NCBI RefSeq assembly: GCF_023656745.1
Contig: NZ_JAMOKO010000011.1
Coordinates: 1-64,000 of the forward strand
Origin: Collinsella sp. BG-O-102
GTDB taxonomy: Bacteria > Actinomycetota > Coriobacteriia > Coriobacteriales > Coriobacteriaceae
Direction: 5' to 3'
DNA: 64,000 bases
A program made the position numbers and the translations under genes. The notes under the pieces were generated by a model that saw only the letters and a program-made list of their open reading frames with translations, was not told the DNA's origin and ran no database searches. Shown one piece after another: positions 54,586-63,047 of the stretch. Numbering within the stretch: the first letter of the stretch is position 1; the number at the start of each line of letters is the position of its first letter.

Positions 54586-55476
54586 ATGAGTGATTATGTC
54601 CTGACCTGTGAATCCGCCGCCGACCGAACCCGTGAGTTCTTTGCGTCGCGCAATATCCCTGTCGTGTGTTTTCATTACGAGATCGACGATGTTGTCTATA
54701 CGGACGATCTGTATCAGTCGATTACGCCGGACAAGTTTTTTGCCCAGATTGCCGCGGGCGCCATGCCCAAGACGTCTCAGGTGAGCGTGGGCGAGTACGA
54801 GGAGTTTTGGGAGCCGTTTGTTGCCGAGGGTAAAGACGTGCTGCACCTGACGTTGTCGTCGGGTATTTCGGGCACGTATGGATCGGCCTGCGTCGCGGCG
54901 CAGATGCTCGCGGATCGCTATCCCCAGGGCGGCAAGGTGCGCGTCATCGATTCGCTGGGGGCGTCTTCGGGCTTTGGCCTGTTGCTGGAATATGCCTCCG
55001 ACGTGCGCGATAGCGGGGCTTCACTCGACGAGACGGCTGCCTGGATCGAGGAGCACAAACTCAACCTGCACCACTGGTTCTTCTCGACCGATCTGTCGAG
55101 CTACCTACGAGGCGGTCGCATTTCGGCTGCGAGCGCGATCATCGGCACGGCGCTTAAGATTTGCCCGCTTATGACGGTCGATTGCGAAGGTAAGCTGTCG
55201 CCACGTGAGAAGATTCGCACTAAGAAGCGCGCGATTTCCGAGATGGCCAAGACCGTGATGGCACACGTGCAGGACGGTGTGGATTATTCGGGTAAGTGCA
55301 TCATGTCGCACTCGGCGTGCCGTGAGGATGCCGAGGCAGTTGCGGCGCTGATTGGGGAACAGGTTCCGCAGCTTAAAGGCAAGATTGAGATCAATGACAT
55401 CGGTACTCTGATTGGCTCGCATACCGGACCTGGTACGGTGGCGCTCTTCTTTATGGGCGACAAGCGCGTGGATTAA
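54586..55476 (+). CDS. DegV family fatty-acid-binding protein
   Basis: A 296-residue DegV protein; these bind a long-chain fatty acid and, in Firmicutes, can serve as FakB partners of the FakA kinase. Signatures are CESAADRTREFF near the start, KTSQVSVGEY, LTLSSGISGTYGSA and STDLSSYLRGGRISAASAIIGTALKICPLM. The end HTGPGTVALFFMG is typical. ATG 54586 lies after AAGGAG. No fakA gene is nearby. Function as a FakB is a family inference. Confidence 0.9.
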   Translation: MSDYVLTCESAADRTREFFASRNIPVVCFHYEIDDVVYTDDLYQSITPDKFFAQIAAGAMPKTSQVSVGEYEEFWEPFVAEGKDVLHLTLSSGISGTYGSACVAAQMLADRYPQGGKVRVIDSLGASSGFGLLLEYASDVRDSGASLDETAAWIEEHKLNLHHWFFSTDLSSYLRGGRISAASAIIGTALKICPLMTVDCEGKLSPREKIRTKKRAISEMAKTVMAHVQDGVDYSGKCIMSHSACREDAEAVAALIGEQVPQLKGKIEINDIGTLIGSHTGPGTVALFFMGDKRVD

Positions 55477-55510
55477 TTTGCCCCATCACGTCGCTGCATG
55501 ATTGCTCAAA

Positions 55511-55545
55511 CGAAAACGGCCCGCCTCACGTTTGTGGGGCGGGCC
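55511..55545 (-). terminator. Terminator of the TIM-barrel gene (minus strand)
   Basis: GGCCCGCC (55518-55525) pairs with GGCGGGCC (55538-55545). The minus-strand tail is GTTTTCGTTT; the plus strand also has a weaker GTTTTG, so it may act for the DegV gene too. Confidence 0.65.
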
Positions 55546-55556
55546 AAGATGTTTTG

Positions 55557-56648
55557 CTAGCGCTTCTTTCCGCGGAAGAAAAAGCCGTGCAGTGACGGCT
55601 TGAGGCCGCGGTTGGCGCGATGCTCCTCGACGCGCTCGTGGATCGAAGCGACGCGCTCGATGACTTCGTCGGGAATCGGCACGTCGGGATTCATGTTCTC
55701 GACCTGGCTGACCTCGGCGGCGGCGACCTGGTCGATAATGGGCACATCGTCGCGCGAGATGACAGGTGTGGCGTCTTCCTTCATCTTGCGATAGCGTTGC
55801 ATCATGTCGGCCTGTAGCTGCTGGGCCGAAGGCGGCGTCCAGATGATGGCGTTGGCACCGGCGGCGATGGTTTCGCGGATGCTCTCGGGCGTCTTGCCGC
55901 CCGGCGCGATGAGCGGCAGGTTGGGATAGTGCTCGCGCAGCTCGCGTAGGACCTGCGGTGTGTTTTTGCCGGCCGCGATGTTGAGAATCTTGGCTCCGGC
56001 GCGCACCTTGGCATGCGCATCGTCGTCGCAACGTACGACCGTGGCGATGACAGGGATGTCGGCGATGTTGGTGATGTGCTCGACCATCCCGGCGGTGGCG
56101 GGGGAGTTGACCACGCAGCCCGCCGCGCCCTGCATCTCGGAGACGGCTGCCATCTGCACGGAGCGCTTACCGGTCGTAGTTCCGCCGCCCACGCCTACAA
56201 AGACCGGGCACTCGGCGACGGTCAACAGTGCCTGCGTAATGGCCGGCTGCGGCGTGAAGGGGTAAACGGCAAAGACGGCATCGGCGTTGGAGTTGCGGAT
56301 AACCGCGACATCGGTGGTGTAAATGAGCGACTTGATGCGGCGGCCGAAGAGCGTAAAGCCGCTGGCCTCCTCGATCTCGTCGGGCATGCGAAGGGCCGCC
56401 TTGCGCAAACGTCCGTCGATGGGCAGTGGCTCCATGGGGAGCAGTCCGTTGGGGGTCACGGCTACCTGGGGCTCGGTGAACTCGTCTGCGAGCTCGACCT
56501 CGGAGAAATCGACCGAGGCGACGATGTCCTCGTGAACCTCGGCGGGCACATCGATGGGAGCTTGGTCGTTTGCCGCGGCAGGCGTGTCGAAGGAGCTGGT
56601 GCCGACGAAGGCGTCGACGCGCTCATTTAGATCGTTGAGGGTATCCAT
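55557..56648 (-). CDS. TIM-barrel protein with acidic N-terminal extension, KDPG-aldolase-like
   Basis: A 363-residue protein. Residues 1-70 are acidic and likely disordered. The core (about 80-290) shows a TIM-barrel pattern with VGVGGGTTTGKRSVQMA, GAAGCVVNSPATAGMVEHI, IPVIATVVRCDDDAHA, KILNIAAGKNTPQVL and LPLIAPGGKTPESI, resembling the phosphate-binding and anomeric loops of KDPG aldolase-type enzymes. No clear Schiff-base lysine can be assigned. Homologues in Clostridia and Coriobacteria are annotated only as hydrolase or unknown. The basic C-terminus ends FFFRGKKR. Catalysis is uncertain. Confidence 0.65.
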   Translation of the reverse strand: MDTLNDLNERVDAFVGTSSFDTPAAANDQAPIDVPAEVHEDIVASVDFSEVELADEFTEPQVAVTPNGLLPMEPLPIDGRLRKAALRMPDEIEEASGFTLFGRRIKSLIYTTDVAVIRNSNADAVFAVYPFTPQPAITQALLTVAECPVFVGVGGGTTTGKRSVQMAAVSEMQGAAGCVVNSPATAGMVEHITNIADIPVIATVVRCDDDAHAKVRAGAKILNIAAGKNTPQVLRELREHYPNLPLIAPGGKTPESIRETIAAGANAIIWTPPSAQQLQADMMQRYRKMKEDATPVISRDDVPIIDQVAAAEVSQVENMNPDVPIPDEVIERVASIHERVEEHRANRGLKPSLHGFFFRGKKR

Positions 56649-56839
56649 GGAGGCTCGATTCTATGTGATAACGGCCGGCGCTATGCAGCCGGAATTGCGA
56701 ATGCTAAATCGTTTGACGAGTTGATTTTTCCCCGCCGCGCCATCCGTTAGACCGAAGGGCCGGCGAACGTGAAGGAGCTGTGGTGGCGGGGATCGAGGTG
56801 CTATCTTGAAAGTCCCGTTTAAAAGAGAGGTGACGCGGT

Positions 56840-57010
56840 ATGGAATTGACAGCAATGTTTGGCTCGATTGGCCTGTGTGTGGGCGCAATCGTTGCCGCCG
56901 CGGTCATCTACTTTGTGGTCACGGCCATTAAGGGCAAAAGGGCCGAGCGCAAGGAGCGTGCGATGCTTAAACAGCATCGCGACCAGCAGGGCAAACGCGC
57001 ACAGAAATAG
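56840..57010 (+). CDS. Small single-helix membrane protein (56 residues)
   Basis: A short frame, MELTAMFGSIGLCVGAIVAA..., encodes one membrane helix (about 8-28), then a strongly basic cytoplasmic tail (KGKRAERKERAMLKQHRDQQ). AAGAGAGGTGA lies upstream in a correct position. The hydrophobic-then-basic layout and codon use argue for a real gene. It is convergent with the RsmB-like gene. Function unknown. Confidence 0.6.
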   Translation: MELTAMFGSIGLCVGAIVAAAVIYFVVTAIKGKRAERKERAMLKQHRDQQGKRAQK

Positions 57011-57034
57011 CTTGTTGAGTTTTGGATCCGTGCG

Positions 57035-58138
57035 CTAGCTGCGTTTTCGGATCAGGGCAATGTAGAAGCCCTCAAAGTCGCGGCTAGGCGGAATGGTGAG
57101 CGTGCCGGGCAGGCCGTTGGCGATGGCCGATACCTGACCGGCGGCAATGGCTTCGGTCAGAGCGTTGGACTCGATGCGCGGCTCCTCGCCGGCATCCTGG
57201 GCGCGGCGTGCTTCACTTTCGCTTGGCGTGCCGTCGAGGGGGATGAGCTCGCAGTCCATATGCTTGTCGAGGGCCTCTTGCAGGGCGTCCTCGTTTTCCT
57301 GCGGCAAGATTGAACAGGTCGAATAGACGAGCGTGCCGCCCGGTTTGAGGGCTCCCATGGCGCGGTCCAGAAGCGCGCGCTGCGAGCGGGCGCACTTGCT
57401 CAGCAGCTGCTCGGTCAGGCCGCGCAGGCTTTTCTCGTTGCCGCTGATGACGGTGCCCGTGCCGGTGCAGGGAGCGTCGAGCAGGATGCGGTCAAAGCGG
57501 AAGAACTCGTCGAGCTCGCGTGCGTCGATACGCATGACGGGCACGTTTTTGGCACCCTGGCGGTGGAGGTTGGACTCAAGCTTTTCGGCGCGGGGAATGC
57601 TCATCTCACAGGCGGTGAGGTGCGCCTGTCCCTGGGTGAGGGCGGCGATCTGCGTTGTCTTGCCGCCGGGGGCTGCGCACATGTCCAGGATGTCCTCGCC
57701 TGCCTGGGCGCCCAGGACCAACGGCGGCATCATGGATGACAGGCTCTGCAGGTAGATCTTGCCGTCGCGGTAGATGTCGAGATCCCACAGATCGGAAACC
57801 TGGGCCTCGGGCAGGATAAAGGCGTCTGGGTACCAGGCGACGGGGTTGTGGACGATGCCGGCGGCACCGAGCGCCGCAGCGATGTCCTCGGCGGTCGCCT
57901 TGAGCGTGTTGGCGCGCAGCGTGACCGGGCGTGTGGCCGCGGCGCCGAAGCCCTCGATCATGAGCTTGGCATCGGCGGGCGCATAGGCGCCGGCGACCGT
58001 GTCGACCATAAAGCGCGGCAGGTCGGCGGCGGAGTGTTGGGCGGCAAGCTGGTCAGAAAGCTCGGTAGCAGCAAACTGCCTGAGCTTGAGCTCGGCCTTG
58101 ACCTGCTTTTTCTGCTTACGACGACGCGGCTTGGACAT
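57035..58138 (-). CDS. RsmB/NOP family rRNA cytosine-C5 methyltransferase
   Basis: A 367-residue SAM-dependent rRNA m5C methyltransferase. SAM-binding motif I is DMCAAPGGKTTQ (152-163). The two catalytic cysteines are C224 in DAPCTGTG and C275 in STCS. The N-terminal basic tail (MSKPRRRKQKKQVK) and an RNA-binding N-terminal domain are seen. It resembles the RsmF/YebU subgroup that targets 16S rRNA C1407, but the exact target is not readable. ATG 58138 follows AAGGAA. It lies 40 bp after the MetRS-like gene and may share its transcript. Confidence 0.9.
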   Translation of the reverse strand: MSKPRRRKQKKQVKAELKLRQFAATELSDQLAAQHSAADLPRFMVDTVAGAYAPADAKLMIEGFGAAATRPVTLRANTLKATAEDIAAALGAAGIVHNPVAWYPDAFILPEAQVSDLWDLDIYRDGKIYLQSLSSMMPPLVLGAQAGEDILDMCAAPGGKTTQIAALTQGQAHLTACEMSIPRAEKLESNLHRQGAKNVPVMRIDARELDEFFRFDRILLDAPCTGTGTVISGNEKSLRGLTEQLLSKCARSQRALLDRAMGALKPGGTLVYSTCSILPQENEDALQEALDKHMDCELIPLDGTPSESEARRAQDAGEEPRIESNALTEAIAAGQVSAIANGLPGTLTIPPSRDFEGFYIALIRKRS

Positions 58139-58178
58139 CCGTCTTTCCTTCCCATTCCATTACATGTCGAGTGTTGTT

Positions 58179-60329
58179 TTAGTACTGGCTCTCGTGCTTG
58201 CTGAAGAAGTCGAAGCGCGGGGGCAGCGGCTTCACGCGGTGCTCGCCGGGCTTCTCGCCCAGGCTTTCCACGAACTCGTCCGTGGAGGCAAATATGTTGT
58301 CCCAGCTAAAGAAGGCGACCGGATCGACGTCGAAGTACTCGCAGATGAGCTCGCAGCCGGCCGGGACGATGCCGTGCATGAGCACGGTCGCCACGCGCAG
58401 CTCGGTAAAGGCGTCGACGAGGGCCTGCGTCATCGCGACGTTTGCCTCGTTACCCTCGAGCTTGTTGGCGGCCTTGGAGGCGTCGCTCCAGCGCTTGTTG
58501 GCGGCGCGCAGGTAGTCGTCGCACACGGCGAGTGCGCGGTGCGTCTCGAACTTGTACATGGCCTGCTCAAAGGCGAGGGCTGCCTGCTCGGCGGCTTCGA
58601 TCACGGTGGCGGAGGCGGCACCGGCGGGGATGCAGCCGTTGCGATAGGGGCTCTCGTCGCCCTCCTTGATGGCGACGCCGTAGAAGCAGCTGCGGGCCAG
58701 GCGGTTGAAGACGCCGGTCAGCAGCGCGCTCTCCTTAAGGGCCGGATCGATGACACGCTTGTCGTCGCAGGCACGCACCTCGTTGCCGTCCTTGTCCTTG
58801 CCGGTCACGCGCGTGTCGTATGCCTTGGGGCTAAAGCTCACTGGCTTCTCGGACAGGCCGAGCGACAGCCAATGCGCGCGCATCTGCTCGCAGGTGTAGT
58901 GGTTGAGCAGGTCGTCTGCCGGCGGGGGAGGCGTCTGCGAGGACGAGCTGGCCTTTTTGCCCATGTAGAGCAGGTGGTAGCAGGCGCTGACAGTGCTCTG
59001 CGTGAGGTCCCAGCCCAGGGCCTCCCACATGGCGGTCTGAGCGATGCAGTAGAAGTAGATGTTGTCCTGACCGATAAACTGGTAGATCTGAGCGTCGTCA
59101 GAGCACCACCAGTCGCGCCAGTCGAGCGAGCTGTGCTGGTAGGTGGGCGCGGGGACCTGCGTGGAATCGGCGGCGGGCTCGCCCATGAGGGCGGCATCCT
59201 GGGCGGCGACGCCCTCGGTCACGCCGGCGGCCTTGGCATCGCGTGCGAGCACGGTGCGCGTATAGCTGATGGGAGCCCACAGGCTCTCGGGCCAGCACCA
59301 GCAGGTGACGTCGGAGACGCCATCGACCTCGGGCACCGGAACGCCCCAGTCGATGTTGCCGGTGATGCGGAAGGGTACGAGCGCCTTGCCGCTGCGGAAG
59401 CGCACGCCGCCGTTGGCGAGCACCGCGTGGGCATCGTCGCGCTCCTTCCAGCTGGGGAAGGTGACGGTAAAGCTGCTCTTGTTGCCCTCGGGCTCCAGCA
59501 CGGTGTGCTCGGGAAGCTGATCCTCGACGGCATCGAAGGCCTCGCGGAACTTGTTCTGGATGTAGAGCTGAGCCGGCAGCAGCCACTCCTCCATGGTCTT
59601 GGAGACCACGGAGCGAACCTGCGGGTTCTGGGCGAGCTTGTCGGTATAGGTCTTCATAAAGTCGAGGTAGGCCGGCAGGTCGAAGTAGAGGTTGTCTACC
59701 GGGCGCAGCTCGGGCACCTCGCCGGTGAGCTGGCTCTTAGGCGCGATGAGCTCCTCGGGCTCAAACTGGTGGCCCAGGTCGCACTCGTCGGCATAGGCCT
59801 TCTCGGACTTGCAGCCCTGGATGGGGCAGCGGCCGATCACCTGACGGCCGTTGAGGAACGTGCCGGCCTTGGCATCGTAGAACTGCAGCGTGGAGCGCTT
59901 GGAGATGGTGCCCTGCTCGTGCAGGCGCTCGATAATCTCAGCGGTTACCTCGTTGTGGATCTGGGCCGCCGGCTCAAGGCCCGAGCCGCCGTAGATGTCA
60001 CAGCTGATGTTGTAGTTGTTGAGGGTCGCGGCCTGGCGGGAGTGATTGGACTCGACATACTCGCTAATGGACTTGTCGTAGCCCTCGTTCTCCTTGAGCT
60101 TGCGGTAGCTTTCCATGATGGGCGAGCCATAGCAGTCGGTGCCCGAGGTGAAGATGACGTTCTCGCGGCCCAGACGGTCGCGCAGGAAGCGGGCGAAGAA
60201 GTCGGCCGGGACAAAGACGCCGCCGACGTGGCCAAAGTGAAGGCCCTTGTTGCCATAGGGCTCGCCGGCGGTAACGATGGCGCGTCGAGGCCAGCTGGGA
60301 CGGTCGTTCATGGAGTATTTGGATGCCAT
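58179..60329 (-). CDS. Divergent methionyl-tRNA synthetase-like class I ligase
   Basis: A 716-residue class I synthetase core most like MetRS. VTAGEPYGNKGLHFGHVGG (19-37) carries the HIGH motif as HFGH; a zinc-knuckle (CPIQGC...CDLGH) and EPEELIAPKSQLTG follow; FIGQDNIYFYCIAQTAMWEA matches the MetRS active site. In place of KMSKS the sequence reads KASSS (about 460) within GKKASSSSQTPPPP, then ADDLLNHYTCEQMRAHWLSLGL. Loss of the second KMSKS lysine is uncommon for an active synthetase. An insertion of about 70 residues follows the Trp-rich region. ATG 60329 follows AAGGAG. It may charge tRNA weakly or act on another substrate. Confidence 0.78.
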   Translation of the reverse strand: MASKYSMNDRPSWPRRAIVTAGEPYGNKGLHFGHVGGVFVPADFFARFLRDRLGRENVIFTSGTDCYGSPIMESYRKLKENEGYDKSISEYVESNHSRQAATLNNYNISCDIYGGSGLEPAAQIHNEVTAEIIERLHEQGTISKRSTLQFYDAKAGTFLNGRQVIGRCPIQGCKSEKAYADECDLGHQFEPEELIAPKSQLTGEVPELRPVDNLYFDLPAYLDFMKTYTDKLAQNPQVRSVVSKTMEEWLLPAQLYIQNKFREAFDAVEDQLPEHTVLEPEGNKSSFTVTFPSWKERDDAHAVLANGGVRFRSGKALVPFRITGNIDWGVPVPEVDGVSDVTCWCWPESLWAPISYTRTVLARDAKAAGVTEGVAAQDAALMGEPAADSTQVPAPTYQHSSLDWRDWWCSDDAQIYQFIGQDNIYFYCIAQTAMWEALGWDLTQSTVSACYHLLYMGKKASSSSQTPPPPADDLLNHYTCEQMRAHWLSLGLSEKPVSFSPKAYDTRVTGKDKDGNEVRACDDKRVIDPALKESALLTGVFNRLARSCFYGVAIKEGDESPYRNGCIPAGAASATVIEAAEQAALAFEQAMYKFETHRALAVCDDYLRAANKRWSDASKAANKLEGNEANVAMTQALVDAFTELRVATVLMHGIVPAGCELICEYFDVDPVAFFSWDNIFASTDEFVESLGEKPGEHRVKPLPPRFDFFSKHESQY

Positions 60330-60461
60330 GGGACTCCTTCGCATATGGTAAGAGCGCGGCCGGGCGCAAGGCCTGGCGACGCGGTGGTCAATTCGTGCAT
60401 ATCGTTCGACATTATCGCACATGCGGACGGGTACGTGGCAGGGGCGCTATCCTAAGATGTT

Positions 60462-61028
60462 ATGAATGAGATTTCCAACATACATGCGTTTGAAGACGAG
60501 GAATTTCTGCACGCCTGCTTTGTGTGGGGGATAGCCGTGCTCGGCGCATTTGCCGTGTGCCTGGTGCCGGTGTTTATGCTGATGGGCGGGCCCGCTGACC
60601 TGGATGCGGCTGACGCGGGCGGTTGGACGGCCGTCTTGGGCTGGATAGTCGGCTTGGCTGCGGTTTCGGCGGCGTCATTTGCCGTGCACGAGCTGGTGCA
60701 CGCGGTGTTCTTTAAGCTGCTGGCGCCTGCGGGCGCGAAGGTGACCTTTGGGGCGAATCGCGAGACAGCGATGATCTATGCCTGCGCCGAGGGCGTGGTG
60801 TATTCGCGCCGGCGGTACGTGGCAGTTTGCCTGGCGCCTACGGTTGTTGTGACGACAGCGTTTGCCCTGGGGTTTGCGTTCTCGGGCTATCCGCTGCTGT
60901 GCTACCTGGCGGCCGGCTTGCATTTGTCGGGCTGTGTGGGCGACTGGTATTACATGCGGACCATCTTGCGCGACCGCCGCATTGTCGCCTGCGAGGACAC
61001 GTCCTTCGGCGTGCGCTTTTTCGGGTGA
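60462..61028 (+). CDS. DUF3267 membrane protein with HELVH motif
   Basis: A 188-residue membrane protein with about four helices. HELVH (H76, E77, H80) is the zinc-binding HExxH of the DUF3267 family, a putative membrane metalloprotease group. The second half (VCLAPTVVVTTAFALGFAFSGYP, GDWYYMRTILRDRRI) matches the family. No strong Shine-Dalgarno precedes the ATG, and a TATCCT lies about ten bases before it, so a leaderless transcript is possible. It is divergent from the MetRS-like gene and 10 bp from queH. Confidence 0.8.
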   Translation: MNEISNIHAFEDEEFLHACFVWGIAVLGAFAVCLVPVFMLMGGPADLDAADAGGWTAVLGWIVGLAAVSAASFAVHELVHAVFFKLLAPAGAKVTFGANRETAMIYACAEGVVYSRRRYVAVCLAPTVVVTTAFALGFAFSGYPLLCYLAAGLHLSGCVGDWYYMRTILRDRRIVACEDTSFGVRFFG

Positions 61029-61038
61029 GGAGATGTCG

Positions 61039-61614
61039 ATGAAGCCGTTGTTGCTGCATGCGTGCTGTGCGCCGTGCTCGCTTGAGCCGGTCCGCCTGCT
61101 GCGCGAGGAAGGGTTTGAGCCCACGATTTGCTGGACCAACCCCAATATTCAACCGCGCGATGAATGGCAGCGCCGCTTGGACGAGCTGCGCCGGTGGTGT
61201 GTCGATGGCGACATCGAGCTCATCGAGGCAGGGGAGGACCGCGATCGCTGGGAGACCGGCGTGGCACCGCTGGGCGCCGATCGGCCTCGTCGCTGTCGCG
61301 CGTGCTATGCCCTGCGCTTGGCCGAGGCGTGCCGCGTGGCCCAGGAGCGCGGGTTTGAGTTTGTGGGCACGACGCTCGCCGTCTCGCCGTACCAGTTGTT
61401 CGAAACCTGCAATGATGTGTTGGAGCGTCTGGCTGCCGCCCGCGGTCCCACTCCGGTGATTCGTGATTTTCGTCCGTATTACCCCGAGGCCACGCGTCGT
61501 TCGCGCGAGCTGGGCATGTATCGGCAGAACTACTGTGGTTGCCGCTTCTCGGCTGTCGAGGCGGCCATGGACCGCGCCCGCATCCGCGACGAGCGCAAAG
61601 CCGCCAAAAAGTAG
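61039..61614 (+). CDS. queH: Epoxyqueuosine reductase QueH
   Basis: A 191-residue protein of the DUF208/QueH family, which reduces epoxyqueuosine to queuosine in tRNA without cobalamin, unlike QueG. Cysteine pairs are in HACCAPCSLEP (C9, C10, C13), RCRACYALR and QNYCGC, as expected for the Fe-S and catalytic sites. ATG 61039 follows GTGAGGAG by six bases. It is followed 64 bp later by queA, which makes epoxyqueuosine, so the pair covers consecutive steps. Confidence 0.92.
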   Translation: MKPLLLHACCAPCSLEPVRLLREEGFEPTICWTNPNIQPRDEWQRRLDELRRWCVDGDIELIEAGEDRDRWETGVAPLGADRPRRCRACYALRLAEACRVAQERGFEFVGTTLAVSPYQLFETCNDVLERLAAARGPTPVIRDFRPYYPEATRRSRELGMYRQNYCGCRFSAVEAAMDRARIRDERKAAKK

Positions 61615-61678
61615 TTCATTTGGGACGTCAGCCTGCTAGGATGTAGAGCGGACTTTAGCTATATAAGGAGTATCCGAC

Positions 61679-62896
61679 GTGTCTATGCGTACCGATGATT
61701 TTGACTACAACCTTCCCGAGGAACTGATTGCCCAAGCTCCTGCCGAGCCGCGCGACTCCTGCCGCCTTCTGGTGGTGGATCGCAAGGGCTCCCAGGCGGG
61801 AACGCCGCTGGAGCACGGCGGTACCGTTGAGCACCGCATCTTCCGCGACATCATCGACTATATCGAGCCGGGCGACGTGCTCGTCATCAACCAGACGCGC
61901 GTGATGCCGGCTCGCCTGATCGGTCGCAAAGCCGGCTCGGGCGGCGTGGTCGAGACTCTGCTGCTCAAGCGCCGCGAGGACGTGGATCCGCTGGGCCATG
62001 TTTGGGAGTGCTTGGTCAAGCCGGGCAAGCGCCTGAAGCCCGGTGCTCATATTGAGTATCGCGCCGGTGGCGCCCATGCGCCCGAGGGGGCTCCCGTGGT
62101 GCTGACAGCCGAGGTTGTCGACTTTGTCACCGATAGCCGCGGCGGCCGTCTGGTGCGTTTTGAGCCGGCCGGTTGCAATGCCGCCGGCGACCCGCGCACG
62201 CTCGACGAGGCCATCCACGCTGCCGGCCACGTGCCGCTGCCGCCCTACATTACCGATTACGAGGGCGATCCCGAGAAGTACCAGACCGTCTACGCCATGA
62301 AGGAGGAGCACTCGGCTGCCGCTCCTACGGCGGGTTTGCACTTCACGCCCGAGCTCATGGCCGCTATCGAGGCCAAGGGTGCGAAGTTTGCCGCCGTCGA
62401 GCTCGAGGTGGGTATCGATACCTTCCGTCTGGTGGAGGAGGACGACCCCACGCAGCACGTGATGCACACCGAGCGCTACCACGTGTCGCAGGAGGTTGTC
62501 GATGCCGTGCACAAGGCCAAGGCCGAGGGTCATCGTGTGATCGCCGTCGGCACCACCGCGGTGCGCTCGCTCGAGAGCGCGTTTGACGCGGACGCGCCGG
62601 TGTCCGATCCGGCTGTGACGGCGCGCTATTTTGAGGGCCGCGAGGACGGGGCCGACACGCTCGGCCGCGGCGACATCGTGGTGCGCGAGAACGCGACAAC
62701 GCAGCTCTACCTCATGCCCGGCTCGACCTATCACGTGGTCGACGCGTTGATCACGAACTTCCACGTGCCGCGCTCCACGCTCATGATGCTCGTGAGCGCG
62801 CTTGCCACCCGCGACCAGATCATGGATGCCTACGCCGCCGCCATCGAGGAGCGCTACCGCTTCTTCAGCTTTGGCGACGCGATGCTCATTCAGTAG
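61679..62896 (+). CDS. queA: tRNA S-adenosylmethionine ribosyltransferase-isomerase QueA
   Basis: A 405-residue enzyme that transfers the ribosyl part of SAM onto preQ1-tRNA, forming epoxyqueuosine. Diagnostic blocks are DFDYNLPEELIAQAPAEPRD near the start, INQTRVMPARLIG, AAPTAGLHFTPEL, and NFHVPRSTLMMLVSA near the end. AAGGAG at 61665-61670 is eight bases before a GTG at 61679 and fourteen before ATG 61685, so GTG is preferred. The length is a little above E. coli QueA (356) because of a middle insertion. Confidence 0.95.
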   Translation: MSMRTDDFDYNLPEELIAQAPAEPRDSCRLLVVDRKGSQAGTPLEHGGTVEHRIFRDIIDYIEPGDVLVINQTRVMPARLIGRKAGSGGVVETLLLKRREDVDPLGHVWECLVKPGKRLKPGAHIEYRAGGAHAPEGAPVVLTAEVVDFVTDSRGGRLVRFEPAGCNAAGDPRTLDEAIHAAGHVPLPPYITDYEGDPEKYQTVYAMKEEHSAAAPTAGLHFTPELMAAIEAKGAKFAAVELEVGIDTFRLVEEDDPTQHVMHTERYHVSQEVVDAVHKAKAEGHRVIAVGTTAVRSLESAFDADAPVSDPAVTARYFEGREDGADTLGRGDIVVRENATTQLYLMPGSTYHVVDALITNFHVPRSTLMMLVSALATRDQIMDAYAAAIEERYRFFSFGDAMLIQ

Positions 62897-62924
62897 GTTA
62901 CGGCGTTTTCCAAACGCCGTAACC
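62896..62924 (+). terminator. Perfect hairpin after queA
   Basis: GGTTACGGCGTTT (62896-62908) pairs perfectly with 62912-62924, overlapping the last base of the queA stop. No T-run follows. Confidence 0.5.
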
Positions 62925-62971
62925 GGCCGACGCTGCGCGGGCCGCATTTGGACAATCTGACGTTCAACTTC

Positions 62972-63005
62972 AAGGGCGCGACCAGAAGGTCAGCGCCCTT
63001 TCGTT
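62972..63005 (+). terminator. Second hairpin downstream of queA
   Basis: AAGGGCGC (62972-62979) with inner GACC/GGTC pairs with GCGCCCTT (62993-63000), followed by TCGTT. Confidence 0.55.
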
Positions 63006-63047
63006 ACGGGCTTTAGCCTGTGCGGGGCGCGCAGCGCGCCGCATCAG

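Noticed and set aside
57999-60455. An 818-residue plus-strand frame opposite the MetRS-like gene
   Set aside because: Same shadow effect; no start signal and no recognisable domain, while the minus strand encodes a synthetase fold.
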